DNA from: Anisus vortex
Lineage: Eukaryota; Mollusca; Gastropoda; Planorbidae
Direction: 5' to 3'
DNA: 64,000 nt
NCBI GenBank assembly: GCA_949126835.1
Contig: OX421495.1
Span: 27,901,721 to 27,965,720, forward strand
Shown: piece by piece, positions 13,301 through 39,856 of the stretch
Position numbering within the stretch: the stretch's first letter is position 1
How the letters are laid out: each line of letters begins with the position of its first letter
The notes under the pieces: model-generated
What the model was told of the DNA's origin: nothing
Seen by the model: only the letters and a program-made list of their open reading frames with translations
The model's database searches: none
Made by a program: the position numbers and the translations under genes

Positions 13301-16300
13301 TTTACAAATTAAATATCATACAGTGTTCATACAGAATGTGGAAATGTCTTTAAAAATTCACATCAAGGGCTAAAAAACTCTTTGGTCATTAAATTTTACA
13401 TACCAAGACCTTAAACGTTATTCAGTTTGGGAGTTTAAATAAAACAGTTCACATAATATAATATAATGGTTGGGCCCGTACGTATGCTTCATAAAAAAAA
13501 CATTTTGAAATACTTTCTAAACAAAAAATTTCTTTAAAAATTTTACAGCTATAAAGTATTCAATATTACAAATCAATAATAATCTCAAAAATTAACTAGG
13601 GCCCTTTTTTCACATTATTTTGCATTTATTGAAAAATCAATTTTTTCCTTCTTCTAAACCGGTTTATGGGGTAGCATCACATATCTTCAATAGGTCATCA
13701 AATCCTATACAGTATAGTCATAGAGAAAAAAAACACTGCCCAGCACAATTGACAAAAAGTTTGTGCTCAAAAGTGCAGCTTTTTCTCAAGTGTTTTTTTT
13801 AAAATTTCTGAACACATTTTTTTGCATATTTAAATTGTTTAGTCTGCTATGTTTTGATAACTACCACTAGAATATTAAAAAAAGATACTCTGCTTGATTT
13901 GACTAATTTAGTGACTCAAGACATTTTAAGGGACTCCACCACCATATTAATGAAAGCATTAGTAGGGAATTACACAAAAGGTTTTCTCTGGGTCAGAAAT
14001 CCTAAACCTGGCTCTATGTGAACCTAATTCTTTCTAAAATTATTTAAGCAATCATTTATACACTACTTATGTGAATGAAAGTAATGTACAAAAATTGCTT
14101 TAACATTTTTATTATAATGAGTTTTGGGTGAAGGATTTCAGCTTTATGTTTTCAAAAGGCTTAGTTGTCTTCAATGATATGACACCACATATAATTTATG
14201 TCTGTTCCAATAAAAATTGTGGAGTCCAAAAATGTAATACATCTTTTCTTATGGAAAATATTTTAGAAGTTTTATTAAACTTCTGGAGATGTAAGAACGT
14301 TGTATACACATTTTAAAATATATAGTTTAATTAGTTAAAATGTACATAAAATATTCATGAAATCTATTTTTGTTTATCCAACATGAAGCTGAAATCTCTG
14401 ATGTCTCAGTATCCTGATCAAGCTGGCAAGTCTCTTCTTAAAAGTCGCTGGTCTGACCAACAGTGGGCTCTGATATTAGAAATTAATGACTATCTATTGG
14501 ATGAGTACAGGGTTAGACGTGAAATGCTCCTAAAAAGACTTGATGTAACAATCCAGTCATTTAAATGGTCTGAAAAAGCAAAAGTAAGTTTTTTTTTAAA
14601 GTAAATATTAGCTAACATTTAATTGTTCAATTTTAAACATTGTTCCATTTATCGTATCAATTTTCAAGATCTTATTGAAATGATTGCATCTCAACCCTTA
14701 CATTCCATTTATCGTATCAATGTTCAAGATCTTATTGAAATGATTGCATCTCAACCCTTACATTCCCAGGCGTGTATATTTCCATCGACCTACTTTTTCC
14801 TCTCCATCTCGAGCGCATATATTCTCATCAGCCAATGCAATTCCATATGGCCCAGGCATTGCAATTTTACAAATAAAAAGTAAAAATTTAATTTTGAAAC
14901 CATATCAATGTTTCAGCCATTCTAAAATAAAGTCTTGGCCGTGGGGAGTAATTAGTAAAAAAAAATTGCTGGTAATGAAGGTCTGCATAGCAAGAAAGTA
15001 GATCGGTGTGAGAAGGGTTAAGTGGATTCTTGTTTATCATCAATATAAAAATTTAGACATTTACTCAGTTAAGTTATTAATGTAAAATTGATTTAGGATT
15101 AAAAAGTCTCTCAATAGTCAATAAATGTTAGGTTTTAAAAATATGTCTCTCACATGTAGTTTTCAAGAAGTCCACACAATATGACACAAATTTTTAAAAA
15201 GTTCTTGCAGTGTAGGTTTTTAATCATTTCAGAACAATGAAAATAGGATAGCTGAAGTATACCAGCCTATTAGAACAGCTCTGAGTGCAAAAACTGTTGT
15301 GGGAATATCTCAAATTCTGGCTGCAAGAGATGGTAGGGCTTAGATTTCAAATTCTGTGCATTATTTAATCATTGTCTTTGCTTTTAAATTAAATTATCAA
15401 AGTGGCATGAATGGAGGTGGTTAAACGCTTCTGTAAGTGTCAGCCAACTATTTATTCTATATGCCTTGGTAAAATAATCTCGTATGATATTTCTAGTTTG
15501 TATCAATTTAATTACATTCCAATTTAACTTTTGTTTCTTCCAAAGATTTAACTAGGCTTCAAAAAACAAGCAGTGGAGAGGCCCGAGAGCGAACCAAATG
15601 TGCTATAAATAAAATTCTTATAGGACAGGTGTGTGTTTTTTAATTCTCTTGTCACACTATTGCATTATTTACTAAATAATAAAACCAGTGTTCTTTCTTA
15701 CAAAAAATAATTATGACACCTTATTTAAGGGAGTCATGTTTTAAATTTTAGTTTGATGATAACCTGACACATATACAATACTTATTAGCATTGAAAGAAA
15801 TTTATTATATTATAATTAAGAAATTATCATGTACATGGACAAGATCAGACTGCTAACAAATGAAAATACAATATTTTGAAATTAATTTTTTTGAACATGA
15901 TCATTAAACTGGGTAAAGAAGTAAAGTATACATGTCAGACCTAATATGATGTGTATAGGTCCTATGAAGCAGTAATTCCATTTTCATCCCACGTTATACT
16001 AGGGGATTCTGTGGCCAGCACAATTATTTATTGTATTAAAGTATATTATACTTGACAGATTTGACAGGATTTTAAGATGCATGAATAATTATTTTGTAAA
16101 ATAATTTCTGTCAATTAAAAAAAAATTCAATTAGCTATTTTGGAATACTTCCAGTATTATGTTTAGCATTATGTAAGGACCAAATAATTTATACACTGTG
16201 TATAAAACTTTTTTTTAAAAACAATATTGAAATTAAAATTTAGCAATGCTAGTATCAATTTTATCTTATTTTAGGTACCAGATCGTGGTGGCAGGGCATG

Positions 16301-18322
16301 GGAGTTGGAACCTCCACCACCTGAAATGCCAGCCTTTACTAAAAGAGATCCTGGTTCTCAAGGTGATTGTTTGTTTTATTACCCTTCACCTTTGGCCAAT
16401 TATTTCCATCTTCATTAGCAAAGAAACTTCATAGGAATATATTTTCATGTCTATAAAATGAAACAGTATGCCCTGGAAGTTTTAAACAAATTTACAGACA
16501 TAATTAAAGAACCTTCATTAAACATATTGCTTTGTTGAGAAGCAAAATATTAACACTATTTTGTACTCAGGGGCTGTGAAAAACTGATTAGCAACATAAT
16601 GAAGAGGCTATCACAGTTTTGATAAACATAAGAATCTTTTCAATTACTGTATATACTCACGTATAAGTCGCACCCTTAGTTTAGGATTATTTTTCTTATA
16701 TGTTGTCACTGATCTGTGTATGTCACACCCCTAATCTTGACTTGAAATTTTTAAAAAGACATATTTTTAAAACTCTTTTTCTTCAATATCGACTTTCTGG
16801 CGTCAATGTATGAGATTACTTTGTCTCGCTAATTTCCTATTCTATTCTCTTTATAATACTTTTTTCTATAAAATCTAGAATGATTTCTCTTTGAATAACA
16901 TGCAGATTTTTATGTTTACAGTGTGTTTTACCTTTTTATTAATCAAGACGAGCCACTAGTTAAGCAATAGTAATAGTTAATAGCTATAAGATAAGGAATA
17001 GTAATTGTCATAGCCTAATGACGACAGTATGCAAAGTTTTTAGATACAAAAACTTGTTCTAAACGTTATAATGTTTTAACAGTTCACTCCCAAGGTACTG
17101 AGTATAAAGTTTTCGTAGGGTCTAATGGTCTAAAATTTAAAAAACACAATGCGTTTAGTAAAATACTCAGTGGAAAGAATGCATTATTTCCATTGCTGCC
17201 TCCAAGCGAGTGCATGTCAGACCAACACCCAGTTTCTAGGACAACTGGCGTCAGAATAAAAAGGTCTATAGCATCATTACCCCTCTTAGTGTTAGATCAA
17301 AAGCGCTATTTAAGCAAATAACTCAAGCACTTTTGATAACAAAAGCGCATAAATCAACATGTGCTGCAACTAGTAGTAGTAGTGAACGTCAACAAGTGGC
17401 GACACTAGTTGTACAAGGGTTAAAAAATGACTTCAAACTATGTTTTACTGTTTGAGAATTTCATCCTACAAAAGGCAGTTTAACTCCCTAAATTATAGTG
17501 TGACTTATTTGCGAGTCAACTACAAAAATATTACTTGAATAACTCTAAATTATGGTATCATATCCACTGATGCAACTTATAAAAGTAACAAGGGTAGGCT
17601 ATATATAATGCATTTGAAGGAAATGCTTTTGATAATAAGTGTCAAAAGGTTTATGTCAAAATTTATATAACTTTAGAGCAATCTGTATTCATGATTTGTA
17701 ATAAATTGTTTTCACCTTTTGCTTCTCTATTAAATTATTCTCTTTTGTTTTTTGGCATGAATGGGTAAATGAAGAACTAAATAGGTGCATTTTTTGCCCT
17801 GTGTGTATCTTTTAAAATACGTTTGTTTTAATTTTAGAACATTTTTTTTCAAATATTTTAACAGGAGGAGAAAGAGGAGGCAGAGGTGGTAGAGGTGGAG
17901 GAGGACGTGTACAGAGTGGCTGGGGGGATTCTCAAAATGTGTCTATGGGAGGAAATTGGAACCAAGGTGGTGGTTCTTCCAGAGGAGGATATCAACAAGG
18001 AGGGGGAAATCAACAAGGAGGGGGATATCAACAAGGAGGAGGATATCAACAAGGAGGAGGTTATCAAGGAGGAGGAAATCAAAGAGGGGGAGGATATCAA
18101 CAAGGAGGAGGATATCAACAAGGAGGAGGATATCAACAAGGAGGAGGATATCAACAAGGTTATGTTTCAGAAGGAGGAGGCTCATTTAGAGGAAGGCAAG
18201 ATACCCATTCTCAGGGAGGGTACCAATCTTATAACAATGATTTTCAGAATGCCAGTCAAGACACTTATCACTCTAGAGATGGAGCTAGAGGCAGGGGAAG
18301 AGGAAGAAGAGAGAGACATTAA
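1373..18322 (+). CDS. FAM98: FAM98 family protein (FAM98A/B orthologue), 11 coding exons, complete
   Basis: Exons: 1373-1410, 5643-5791, 7965-8021, 9085-9162, 12469-12566, 13178-13288, 14389-14583, 15233-15332, 15546-15628, 16275-16362, 17865-18322. All have AG/GT borders, all phases agree, and they total 1455 nt (484 aa plus stop). The protein starts MENDILDSLEDLGYDGPLL, the conserved FAM98 N-terminus. Other family landmarks are GCPYSNLTEGPIDRRL, LLKRLDVTIQSFKWSEKAK, VYQPIRTALS and VPDRGGRAWELEPPPPEMP. The last exon encodes an RGG-rich opening, then imperfect GGGYQQ/GGGNQQ repeats (about residues 365-415), and ends RGRGRRERH. In vertebrates FAM98 proteins bind RNA; FAM98B is part of the tRNA ligase complex with RTCB, DDX1 and RTRAF, and FAM98A is a PRMT1 substrate, which suits the RGG tail. 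The exon 1 donor (GG before gtactt) is weak, but it restores the G-Y junction exactly. The A/B/C paralogue cannot be assigned; an invertebrate single copy is likely. Confidence 0.93.
1795..2545 (+). mobile_element. CR1-like LINE, degenerate 3' end
   Basis: The plus strand encodes the C-terminal part of a reverse transcriptase: YLGVIINYKLSWNPHIDEV, then ARPILEYAGSVWDP, and after a break YSFFPSGIRAWNGLP, the usual C-terminus of CR1/jockey-type elements. There is an in-frame stop near 2092 and a frame break, so it is a pseudogene. The 3'UTR at 2499-2535 (ggacgcaataatcttc...gtctgtaa) nearly matches the tail of two tRNA-derived SINEs at 46551-46725 and 62588-62766. It lies in FAM98 intron 1. Confidence 0.8.
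3030..4050 (-). mobile_element. LINE reverse-transcriptase 3' part with inverted 5' segment
   Basis: On the minus strand, 3890 down to about 3030 encodes the post-catalytic part of a reverse transcriptase: GTKLDVDQFTYLGSTITTD, then ISTLLYANETWTLYASQ, RRILGISWKDRI and RQRRLRWLGHVSRMEDGR. A frameshift near 3370 separates this from the last portion, which ends in a C2H2-type finger (CQRCDRACLSRIGLHRH). From 3890 to about 4050 the opposite strand encodes the piece that should come immediately before it, starting at the catalytic FADDAAF. The head-to-head junction is the signature of twin-primed insertion. It lies in FAM98 intron 1. Confidence 0.82.
4843..5330 (-). mobile_element. Helitron/Helentron-like non-autonomous element
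   Basis: On the minus strand the segment ends with the GC-rich hairpin caggcaacgccgggca, followed by ATGTAGCTTGTATATA. I recall this ending from Helentron-type rolling-circle elements of invertebrates. The opposite edge is (TA)n near 5320. Inside, on the minus strand at 5130-5205, is a tRNA-like stretch with an A box (TAGCTCAGTGGTTAACG) and a B-box-like GGGTTTGATTC, probably captured or a nested SINE head. There is no coding capacity. The class assignment rests on the hairpin alone. Confidence 0.45.
5872..5933 (+). CDS. Candidate alternative terminal (or cassette) exon of FAM98
   Basis: A polypyrimidine stretch and acceptor (ttccattacag) end at 5871. Joined in phase to the exon ending at 5791, the following bases read 20 codons, EPASRNPADIKSSPYKRSHK, then TAA. 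No stop interrupts the frame before that. Used as a terminal exon it would truncate the protein after about 80 residues. A weak GT after 5910 would instead make a 39-nt in-frame cassette. The site lies where FAM98 proteins vary in sequence. There is no conservation evidence, so it may be a chance acceptor. Confidence 0.3.
6554..7731. mobile_element. TIR DNA transposon (CGTATAAGTCGC family), non-autonomous
   Basis: The left end ccgtatatactcgcgtataa at 6554 is mirrored by the right end ttatacgcgagtatatacgg at 7712-7731. Just inside each end is a tandem sub-repeat containing TATAAGTCGCACC. There is no transposase ORF. Related copies lie at 16649-17520 and 34317-35527, with a solo end at 39141-39220. 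Both ends are flanked by TA, which would suit a TA-targeting superfamily, but this is uncertain. It lies in the FAM98 intron between 5791 and 7965. Confidence 0.75.
9262..10340 (+). mobile_element. RNase-H-type LINE 3' fragment
   Basis: The plus strand reads PQNAWTRVYTDGSTGKEL, which contains the YTDGS start of RNase H, then GGAGIFIEW, IVIFTDAKTVLQSLKHP and LVLQWIPGHIQNEGNDTAD. The tail MCPCETAPENAEQV follows, with a GAAGAAGAA 3' end at 10328-10340. Several stops and a small insertion after RAERK (about 9630) break the frame. It is the same family as 1-744 and was inserted in the FAM98 intron after the exon ending at 9162. Confidence 0.8.
10411..12356. mobile_element. hAT-like TIR element with 8-bp target duplication, non-autonomous
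   Basis: The terminal repeats are CATAGGTTCTCAA at 10411 and its reverse complement TTGAGAACCTATG ending at 12356. Both ends are flanked by TTCTATAT (10403-10410 and 12357-12364), an 8-bp duplication typical of hAT elements. Subterminal GGGGGCG blocks occur at both ends. A second TIR element (10468-11666) is nested inside. No transposase is recognisable. It lies in the FAM98 intron just upstream of the exon at 12469. Confidence 0.82.
10468..11666. mobile_element. Nested TIR element, CAGACATGCCTACC ends
   Basis: Inverted ends CAGACATGCCTACC (10468) and GGTAGGCATGTCTG (to 11666; the three bases before it are gga) are flanked by CCGGGG on both sides, six bases or possibly a degraded eight. The interior has a poly-C run (about 11385-11398) and an AT-rich palindromic stretch (11425-11500). 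No coding domain is recognised. It sits within the hAT-like element at 10411-12356. Confidence 0.65.
14643..14766 (+). repeat. Tandem duplication, about 60-bp unit
   Basis: The segment starting ttccatttatcgtatcaa occurs at 14642 and again at 14702, each time running through atcttattgaaatgattgca to cttacattcc. The copies differ by one base (ttttcaag versus tgttcaag). The duplicated unit includes the left end of the piggyBac-like MITE that follows, so it arose after that insertion or copied its junction. Confidence 0.85.
14751..15021. mobile_element. piggyBac-like MITE (CCCTT...AAGGG, TTAA target)
   Basis: The left end is TCAACCCTTACA, with the target TTAA mutated to TCAA. The right end is AGAAGGGTTAA, finishing at 15021. 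The internal text (cagccattctaaaataaag, then gtggggagtaattagtaaa) is shared with the longer copy at 28659-29211, so this is a family and not a chance pair. It has no ORF. Confidence 0.7.
16649..17520. mobile_element. Diverged copy of the CGTATAAGTCGC TIR family
   Basis: The left end tgtatatactcacgtataag (16649) and the right end gtgacttatttgcgagt (about 17500-17516) match the family ends seen at 6554-7731, with substitutions. The element lies in the last FAM98 intron and has no ORF. Divergence suggests it is older than the copy at 6554. Confidence 0.6.
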
Positions 18323-19658
18323 AAAAAAATATTTTAAAATGTGTCTGCTTCTATTGTAATGGAGTTGTTGAAACATAACAAAATTGACATTAGAAAATTT
18401 ACTGTTTAAAATATTTTATAGATTTATGCTCCTTGAAAATTTATAATTAACAATAATTATAAGGTTTGATGTTTCTAAATCAGAAGCAAACATGTTCTCA
18501 GTGTTCATGAATTTTTTTTTTCACTGCTAAAAATGTTCAATTCATTTGTAAATTTAATGATGAAGAAATTACATTAAACAAAATGTTTTTTATTTCCAAA
18601 TACTGATTATTATGTTGTTTTTTTACATAGTGACAATATTTGAATAATACTCTAAAACTGTTTATCTTTTATTCTTTTCTCTATCAATTTAGCAAATATA
18701 AAAGTAATTCTATATTATTATTAATACATGTAGTATATAAGGTCTTTAGATAGTAAATTTCTAATTTGCCTTTCACCCAAACTTATCTCCGTAAACTTTG
18801 ACAATTCTTTGAAATGTTTGTTCTAACCTACAAAAGTATTTAGAAAGAGTAATATAAAAGCTTTAGAACTTTATTAACTTATTATCCTTATCCCCACTTT
18901 TCCAACATGAAACAAAGCACGCAATGCCCAGTCCCTTGTTCTTTTCCCTAACAATGTCAGTCAGGTACCCTTCAGAGCTGGGTATGCTCTGAGACACCCT
19001 TCAGAGCCAGGAACAAACTCTAGCCTTTATCAGGATTCATACCCAGCACCTTTGGTATGTTAGCAAAAATCTTAATCTCACTAACAGTTGTGATGTCTGG
19101 TATCAAACTAATTGTAATAAATATGACGCCAATGGTAATAATGTCTTACATCAAAGGAGACAGCAATAATGATAATGTAATCTTTATGCTTTTGAGAAAT
19201 CTCCATCCAAAGTTTGTTTATGCCAATACATCCCAATTTAAACACTTCAGAAATCTCAGACTGCAGTAAAGCTGAAAGCCTTTTAATCTAAATTTATCAA
19301 CTTGGTTCCTATTAACTATGACGTTAATGATTTTCCAATAATTCTCGCTTTTGTGATAGCAATGTACAAATTTTAATAACAGACATTTGATCGTGTCAAA
19401 GTTTTCATGTACCGGTATGGTCAACTTTTGTGGCTTTTTAAGACTTGAGTTCATGAAATGTTTTTAGACTTTTACTATAATTAAAATGGAAATGATGTCA
19501 CTATTTCTTCTATAAATAAATCCTCTAGATCTAAATCTTATTTACAAGTGAAATTATACAAAAAATTGTGATCCCTGAACACATTTACATTTTTTTGGGT
19601 TAATTTTATTTTTCTATTGGATTAAAAAAAATGGACATGCAAATTAAAAAGCATTTTT
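18323..19658. other. Convergent intergenic region with FAM98 3'UTR
   Basis: This AT-rich non-coding stretch follows the FAM98 stop. An ATTAAA at 18573-18578, about 250 bases past the stop, is a possible FAM98 poly(A) signal. Short ORFs here have no recognisable domain. The presenilin 3'UTR enters from the other side. Confidence 0.4.
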
Positions 19659-19664
19659 TTTTAT
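19659..19664 (-). terminator. Candidate presenilin poly(A) signal
   Basis: The minus strand reads AATAAA about 25 bases after the presenilin stop codon. This is very close to the stop. Another AATAAA on the same strand near 19603 would give a slightly longer 3'UTR. Confidence 0.4.
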
Positions 19665-19688
19665 TTTTACAATGACAGTTTTTTTTTA

Positions 19689-35957
<16,269 letters not shown>

Positions 35958-35977
35958 CTAAGACGTTTTGATATCAC
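35958..35977 (-). other. Presenilin 5'UTR part of the first coding exon
   Basis: On the minus strand an acceptor (caatttcag) ends at 35978, 20 bases before the ATG. The gene therefore probably has at least one upstream non-coding exon. I could not place that exon or the promoter in the repeat-rich DNA beyond 36 kb. Confidence 0.55.
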
Positions 35978-36295
35978 CTGAAATTGTTTAATAAAAAATG
36001 TTGTCAGAATATTACAGTGTTTAAGTGAATTTAAGAATAGAAAGGTTTCACATTGACAATCTGTCTCACAGGGACTATTTCAATTTAATTGTTTTTAAGT
36101 TAGCCTTATACAGCCTACTCCTACCACCAAATTCTATAACCATATTATATCAAATTTAAAATTATTATTCACAATAAAGGCATCTAGATTCAATAATGAT
36201 GCTTTTATTTTTTAAGGCAATTGAAGCTTGAATATTGATTACAATAGTAAATCTCTAAGTCTAAAGTAGAGATGGTTATCAAACTGATTTTTAGA

Positions 36296-36390
36296 AGTTT
36301 GGGTTCGGTAGCAACTTAAGTTTGGGTTCGGTAGCAACTTAAGTTTGGGTTCAGTAGCAACTTAAGTTTGGGTTTGGTTTGGTAAGAACC
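36296..36390 (+). repeat. Short tandem repeat, 23-bp unit
   Basis: The unit tttgggttcggtagcaactt is repeated about four times with decay in the last copy. It sits just upstream of the presenilin 5' end. No function is evident. Confidence 0.85.
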
Positions 36391-37147
36391 TAAGTTGGGG
36401 TTTATTTTGGCAATAATCAAAGTTTGTGCTACAGTTCAAACTCATATGTTGTTTGGATTCTAAAAAAAATAATTTTTATATAACAAACAAAGGTATATAG
36501 GCTTTTAAAAAAAACATTTTCTTTAACAATTAAGTATATCTGGATTTTCCCATGATTTCAATTTTGATTTTTCAGCTTAGCGTCGTCTCTTTTTCAAAAA
36601 CCTAAATTATTCATACGTTTGATGAAATGAGAGACTAGTGCCCTTTTTTGTTTTCATTGGGCTATCAGTATATATACAAATATTAAACAAATGTTTGACT
36701 ATAGTGGCTCAATGCCATGTCTATATATAAACTAACTAGGCTGGAGCCTAGGGCCTCAGTGTTCTGGGAGAACCCAGTAGAGGTGTAGAACTTTTAAAGT
36801 AATTAAATATGCCAAGAAATTGTTTTATGCAGGGTCAGAGTAGCCAACGTAACCTCCATTTTATGAACTACTTTAGCTTTTTTTTTACATTTGTCCAATG
36901 CACTAATCCTCATCATTTCTATAAGCTTGGATTACATTTGGAACTCTTGCTGAAACGTTTGTAAGAAAATTTTCAGCATTTGAAAACTATTTCACTGGTA
37001 CATAAAATATATTCATGCAATCTTTCAATACTTTAAAGCATGTATGACATTGTAATAATAAATACAATTTATTTTCTTCGTCTTTAGTACAGTATTTATA
37101 ATTGTTATTAATATTGCTTTGTTTTAAGTAATAGTTCTCTTCAGTGG

Positions 37148-37850
37148 CGTCATCATCATCATCTCTTCTTTGGGTTCCTTGTGGAACATAGAGCCTCTGT
37201 CAAAGCATGCCACTCTTCACGGTCTCTTGCTAGTCGCTTCAATTCTTCCCAGCTCTTTCCAGTTCTTTCGGTTTCGTCCAGTATGCTTCGTCTCCATAAT
37301 CGCTTGGGTCTTCCCCTATGCCGTTTACCCTGGGGATTCCACTCTAAGGCCTGTCCAGCTCTGTTGTTGTTATCTTTCCTGAGGGTGTGCCCAATCCATC
37401 TCCACTTCCTTTCCATGATTTGTTGTTCTACTGTTCTTTGTCCACACCTCTCCCACAGCATGGAGTTTTCTACCTTCGAACCATTTTATTTTGAGTACAT
37501 TTCTTAGGCATCTGTTAACAAAGGTCCCATAAAGTAGGACCGTTTTAATGTTTGTGTTAAAGATCCTTAATTTAGTTTTGACAGAGATGTATGTAGATCT
37601 CCAGACCTGTTTCAAGCTGGCAAAGGCTTGTCGCGCCAAGTTTATTCGACGTTTGATGTCCTCGTCTGCTCCTCCTGATGCACTGACCACACTTCCAAGG
37701 TATACAAAGTGATTCACTTGGTCTAAGCTTTGGTTTTCTACTTGTATGTCGCCATCTTGTTGGTGGTTTATTTTCAATAATTTGGTTTTGTTGATGGTTT
37801 ATACTGAGCCCTACTCTTTTTCCAGTCTCACTCAAAGCTCATCTAATGTT
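37148..37850 (-). mobile_element. LINE reverse-transcriptase C-terminal fragment
   Basis: The minus strand encodes VNHFVYLGSVVSASGGADED, then RINLARQAFASLKQVWRS, TKLRIFNTNIKTVLLYG, TFVNRCLRNVLKIKWFE, RKWRWIGHTLRKDNNNRAGQ and GKRHRGRPKRLWRRS. A deletion after VLLYG removes the usual CETW segment and frameshifts split the frame. The 3' end is a (GAT)n tail at 37148-37162. This is a different family from the LINE at 3030-4050. Confidence 0.85.
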
Positions 37851-38086
37851 GTGTCAAATGCCTTTTTATACTTATAATTATTGTGAAAAATGTAGATAAT
37901 CTGTGCTGTGGACTGTAAGCAAAAGCCTAAACTAAATGGTAACTACATCTAGTCAACTAGTAGGCATACAATGATACATACATCTTCAATCATCTCGGAC
38001 TACATCAATTATCAAAGTTTTTTCTAAAAAGTAAAATATCTGCCTTTAGGCTACAGTAGGCAAACTATAGTACTATATAAGGCTAA

Positions 38087-38991
38087 ACTTTGGTTTAACT
38101 GCCTCACAGAATTTTTCTAAGTAGGTTTACTTACTTTATACTTTATAAAGATTTTTTTATCCTGAATACAAAAATCGAGGTTTTATTGAGCGGCTCCATT
38201 TTTGTAATGTAAAAAAAAAAATTCAAATGTTGAAAATTGTGATTTTTTTATTAAAAAATATTACCTCCCTTTGAAATTGTGTGTTGTAAATTTAACATGA
38301 GTTACCTCCTTTGGGAATTGTGTTATGCCCCTTTGGTTTGTTTCTTTTTTTTTTCACACTGCATGTACTGCACGCTTCTTGGACCAGATTTTTTAGCCAG
38401 TATCGGTTAGTTTCTAAGCTTTCTAAGTATTTGTTAATGTATCGGTTAGGTTAATAGGATAGGGAGAGATTTGTAGTTTTTTTATTTGGCTGTAGATAGA
38501 CAAACTGGCTATATCTTGGGACAGGAAGTAGAATAGAATAGCACATGGTCGTGACATGGTGAAGAGACATAGTGTTTTTCAACAAGTAGGAAGAAAGAAC
38601 AATAGGATTTTGTGTCTGTTTGTGTTATTTCATATGAAATATGGTAAGAATAATTATTTTTTTTATTCATTTCGTGCTATTTCGCCCTTTTTTCCTATTC
38701 GGTGTCGGTTCTAAGAAATTCCGACTGAAAATTTTCGTATTAGGAGTTATTGATGAGTGTCTTAGGAATCGTTGCAGACTTGATTCATTTCTCGTGTTTC
38801 ATGGCTGTGTGACGTCACAAGCCTTTGGTAAACACAATTGAAATGAATTTTTTTCCATGAAACAAAATTTTTTTTTTCATTTTTAATAGTCTGCCGCTCT
38901 TCCTAAAACACTTATCAATAGCTCCATGTGAAAAAAATTTCAGTTGGAATTTTTTAGAACCCTACTTTTCGTGAGGCAGCTAAACCAAAGT
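38087..38991. mobile_element. TIR element of unknown superfamily
   Basis: ACTTTGGTTTAACTGCCTCA at 38087 is matched by an imperfect inverted copy (gtgaggcagctaaaccaaag, then t) ending at 38991. There is no transposase and no clear target duplication. The interior also shows long AT-rich inverted similarity (gaatttttctaa versus ttggaattttttag), so the element may be foldback-like. Confidence 0.6.
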
Positions 38992-39140
38992 ATTACTTAC
39001 TCTGTAGCCTATAATTATATTGGGAAATAAATTTATATGATTATGATAGAAGCCTATATCCTATATGACTATATGACTTTATATGATATATCATTATTCA
39101 TATAGCCTAGCATATGAATAATGAATATATTATAGGCCTA

Positions 39141-39225
39141 CCGTATATACTCGCGTATAAGTCGCACCGGTGTATAAGTCGCACCCCTAGTTTAAGATTT
39201 TTTTCTTATATGTTGACATTGACTA
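39141..39225 (+). mobile_element. Solo left end of the CGTATAAGTCGC family
   Basis: The sequence ccgtatatactcgcgtataa, followed by the tandem TATAAGTCGCACC motif, matches the left end at 6554 almost perfectly. It breaks off after about 80 bases into unrelated AT-rich DNA. Confidence 0.75.
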
Positions 39226-39856
39226 TACTATAGTATAGTACTATAATTTATAATGATCATTGAATCAAAAATAGCCTTTAGTCCTTTAGTCTAATCTTAG
39301 TCAATGATTGATGAATTTGATGTAATACGCTTTATACTATTACAATTTATAATAATAAATATGTAGTCAGACTCGGTAGTTGAAGGCGAATATATAAAAA
39401 AAAGGTAGTGAAGTCATAGCTCAGAGTGTAGAGTTGAGTGTAGGTAGAGACAGTAAATTCAGAATTCGGTAGAGGTAGAGTTAGACTCAGACTCAGAGTG
39501 TCAGAGTAGTAAAACTCGCTTACCGAGGATTAATTCAAACAAAAACTAAAAAAAAAAGTCTTTTTAGAAAAGCGTAAATGGGTATTCCGTGTAAGGCTGT
39601 AGGGTTAACATCATGTTTAATATATATATATTTAAGATAAAGAAAGCTGTAAGATAATAGAACTGATAAGAAATTACAAACCAACCGTCATCGTTGTTAC
39701 TTCCTCGTTACTATAAATAGAATAAAAAATGGGAGGAAGCAAAAAAAAACAACACAAAACATCACTGAACTAGATATTCTTATATCGGAGAAGTGCACTG
39801 AAAACTAAAGCCTCACTCACAGCACAAAGTAACTATCTTTTTTTTTAAATTTTTTT

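Noticed and set aside
17858..18185. Several ORFs overlapping the FAM98 last exon on both strands
   Set aside because: They are shadows of the GGN-rich coding repeat; only the frame ending at 18322 continues the spliced gene.
5643..18322. Virilizer (VIRMA) as identity of the plus-strand gene
   Set aside because: Considered because of the RGG tail, but the first exon (ILDSLEDLGY) and the VPDRGGR...EPPPPEMP motif fit FAM98 throughout and complete a 484-residue protein.
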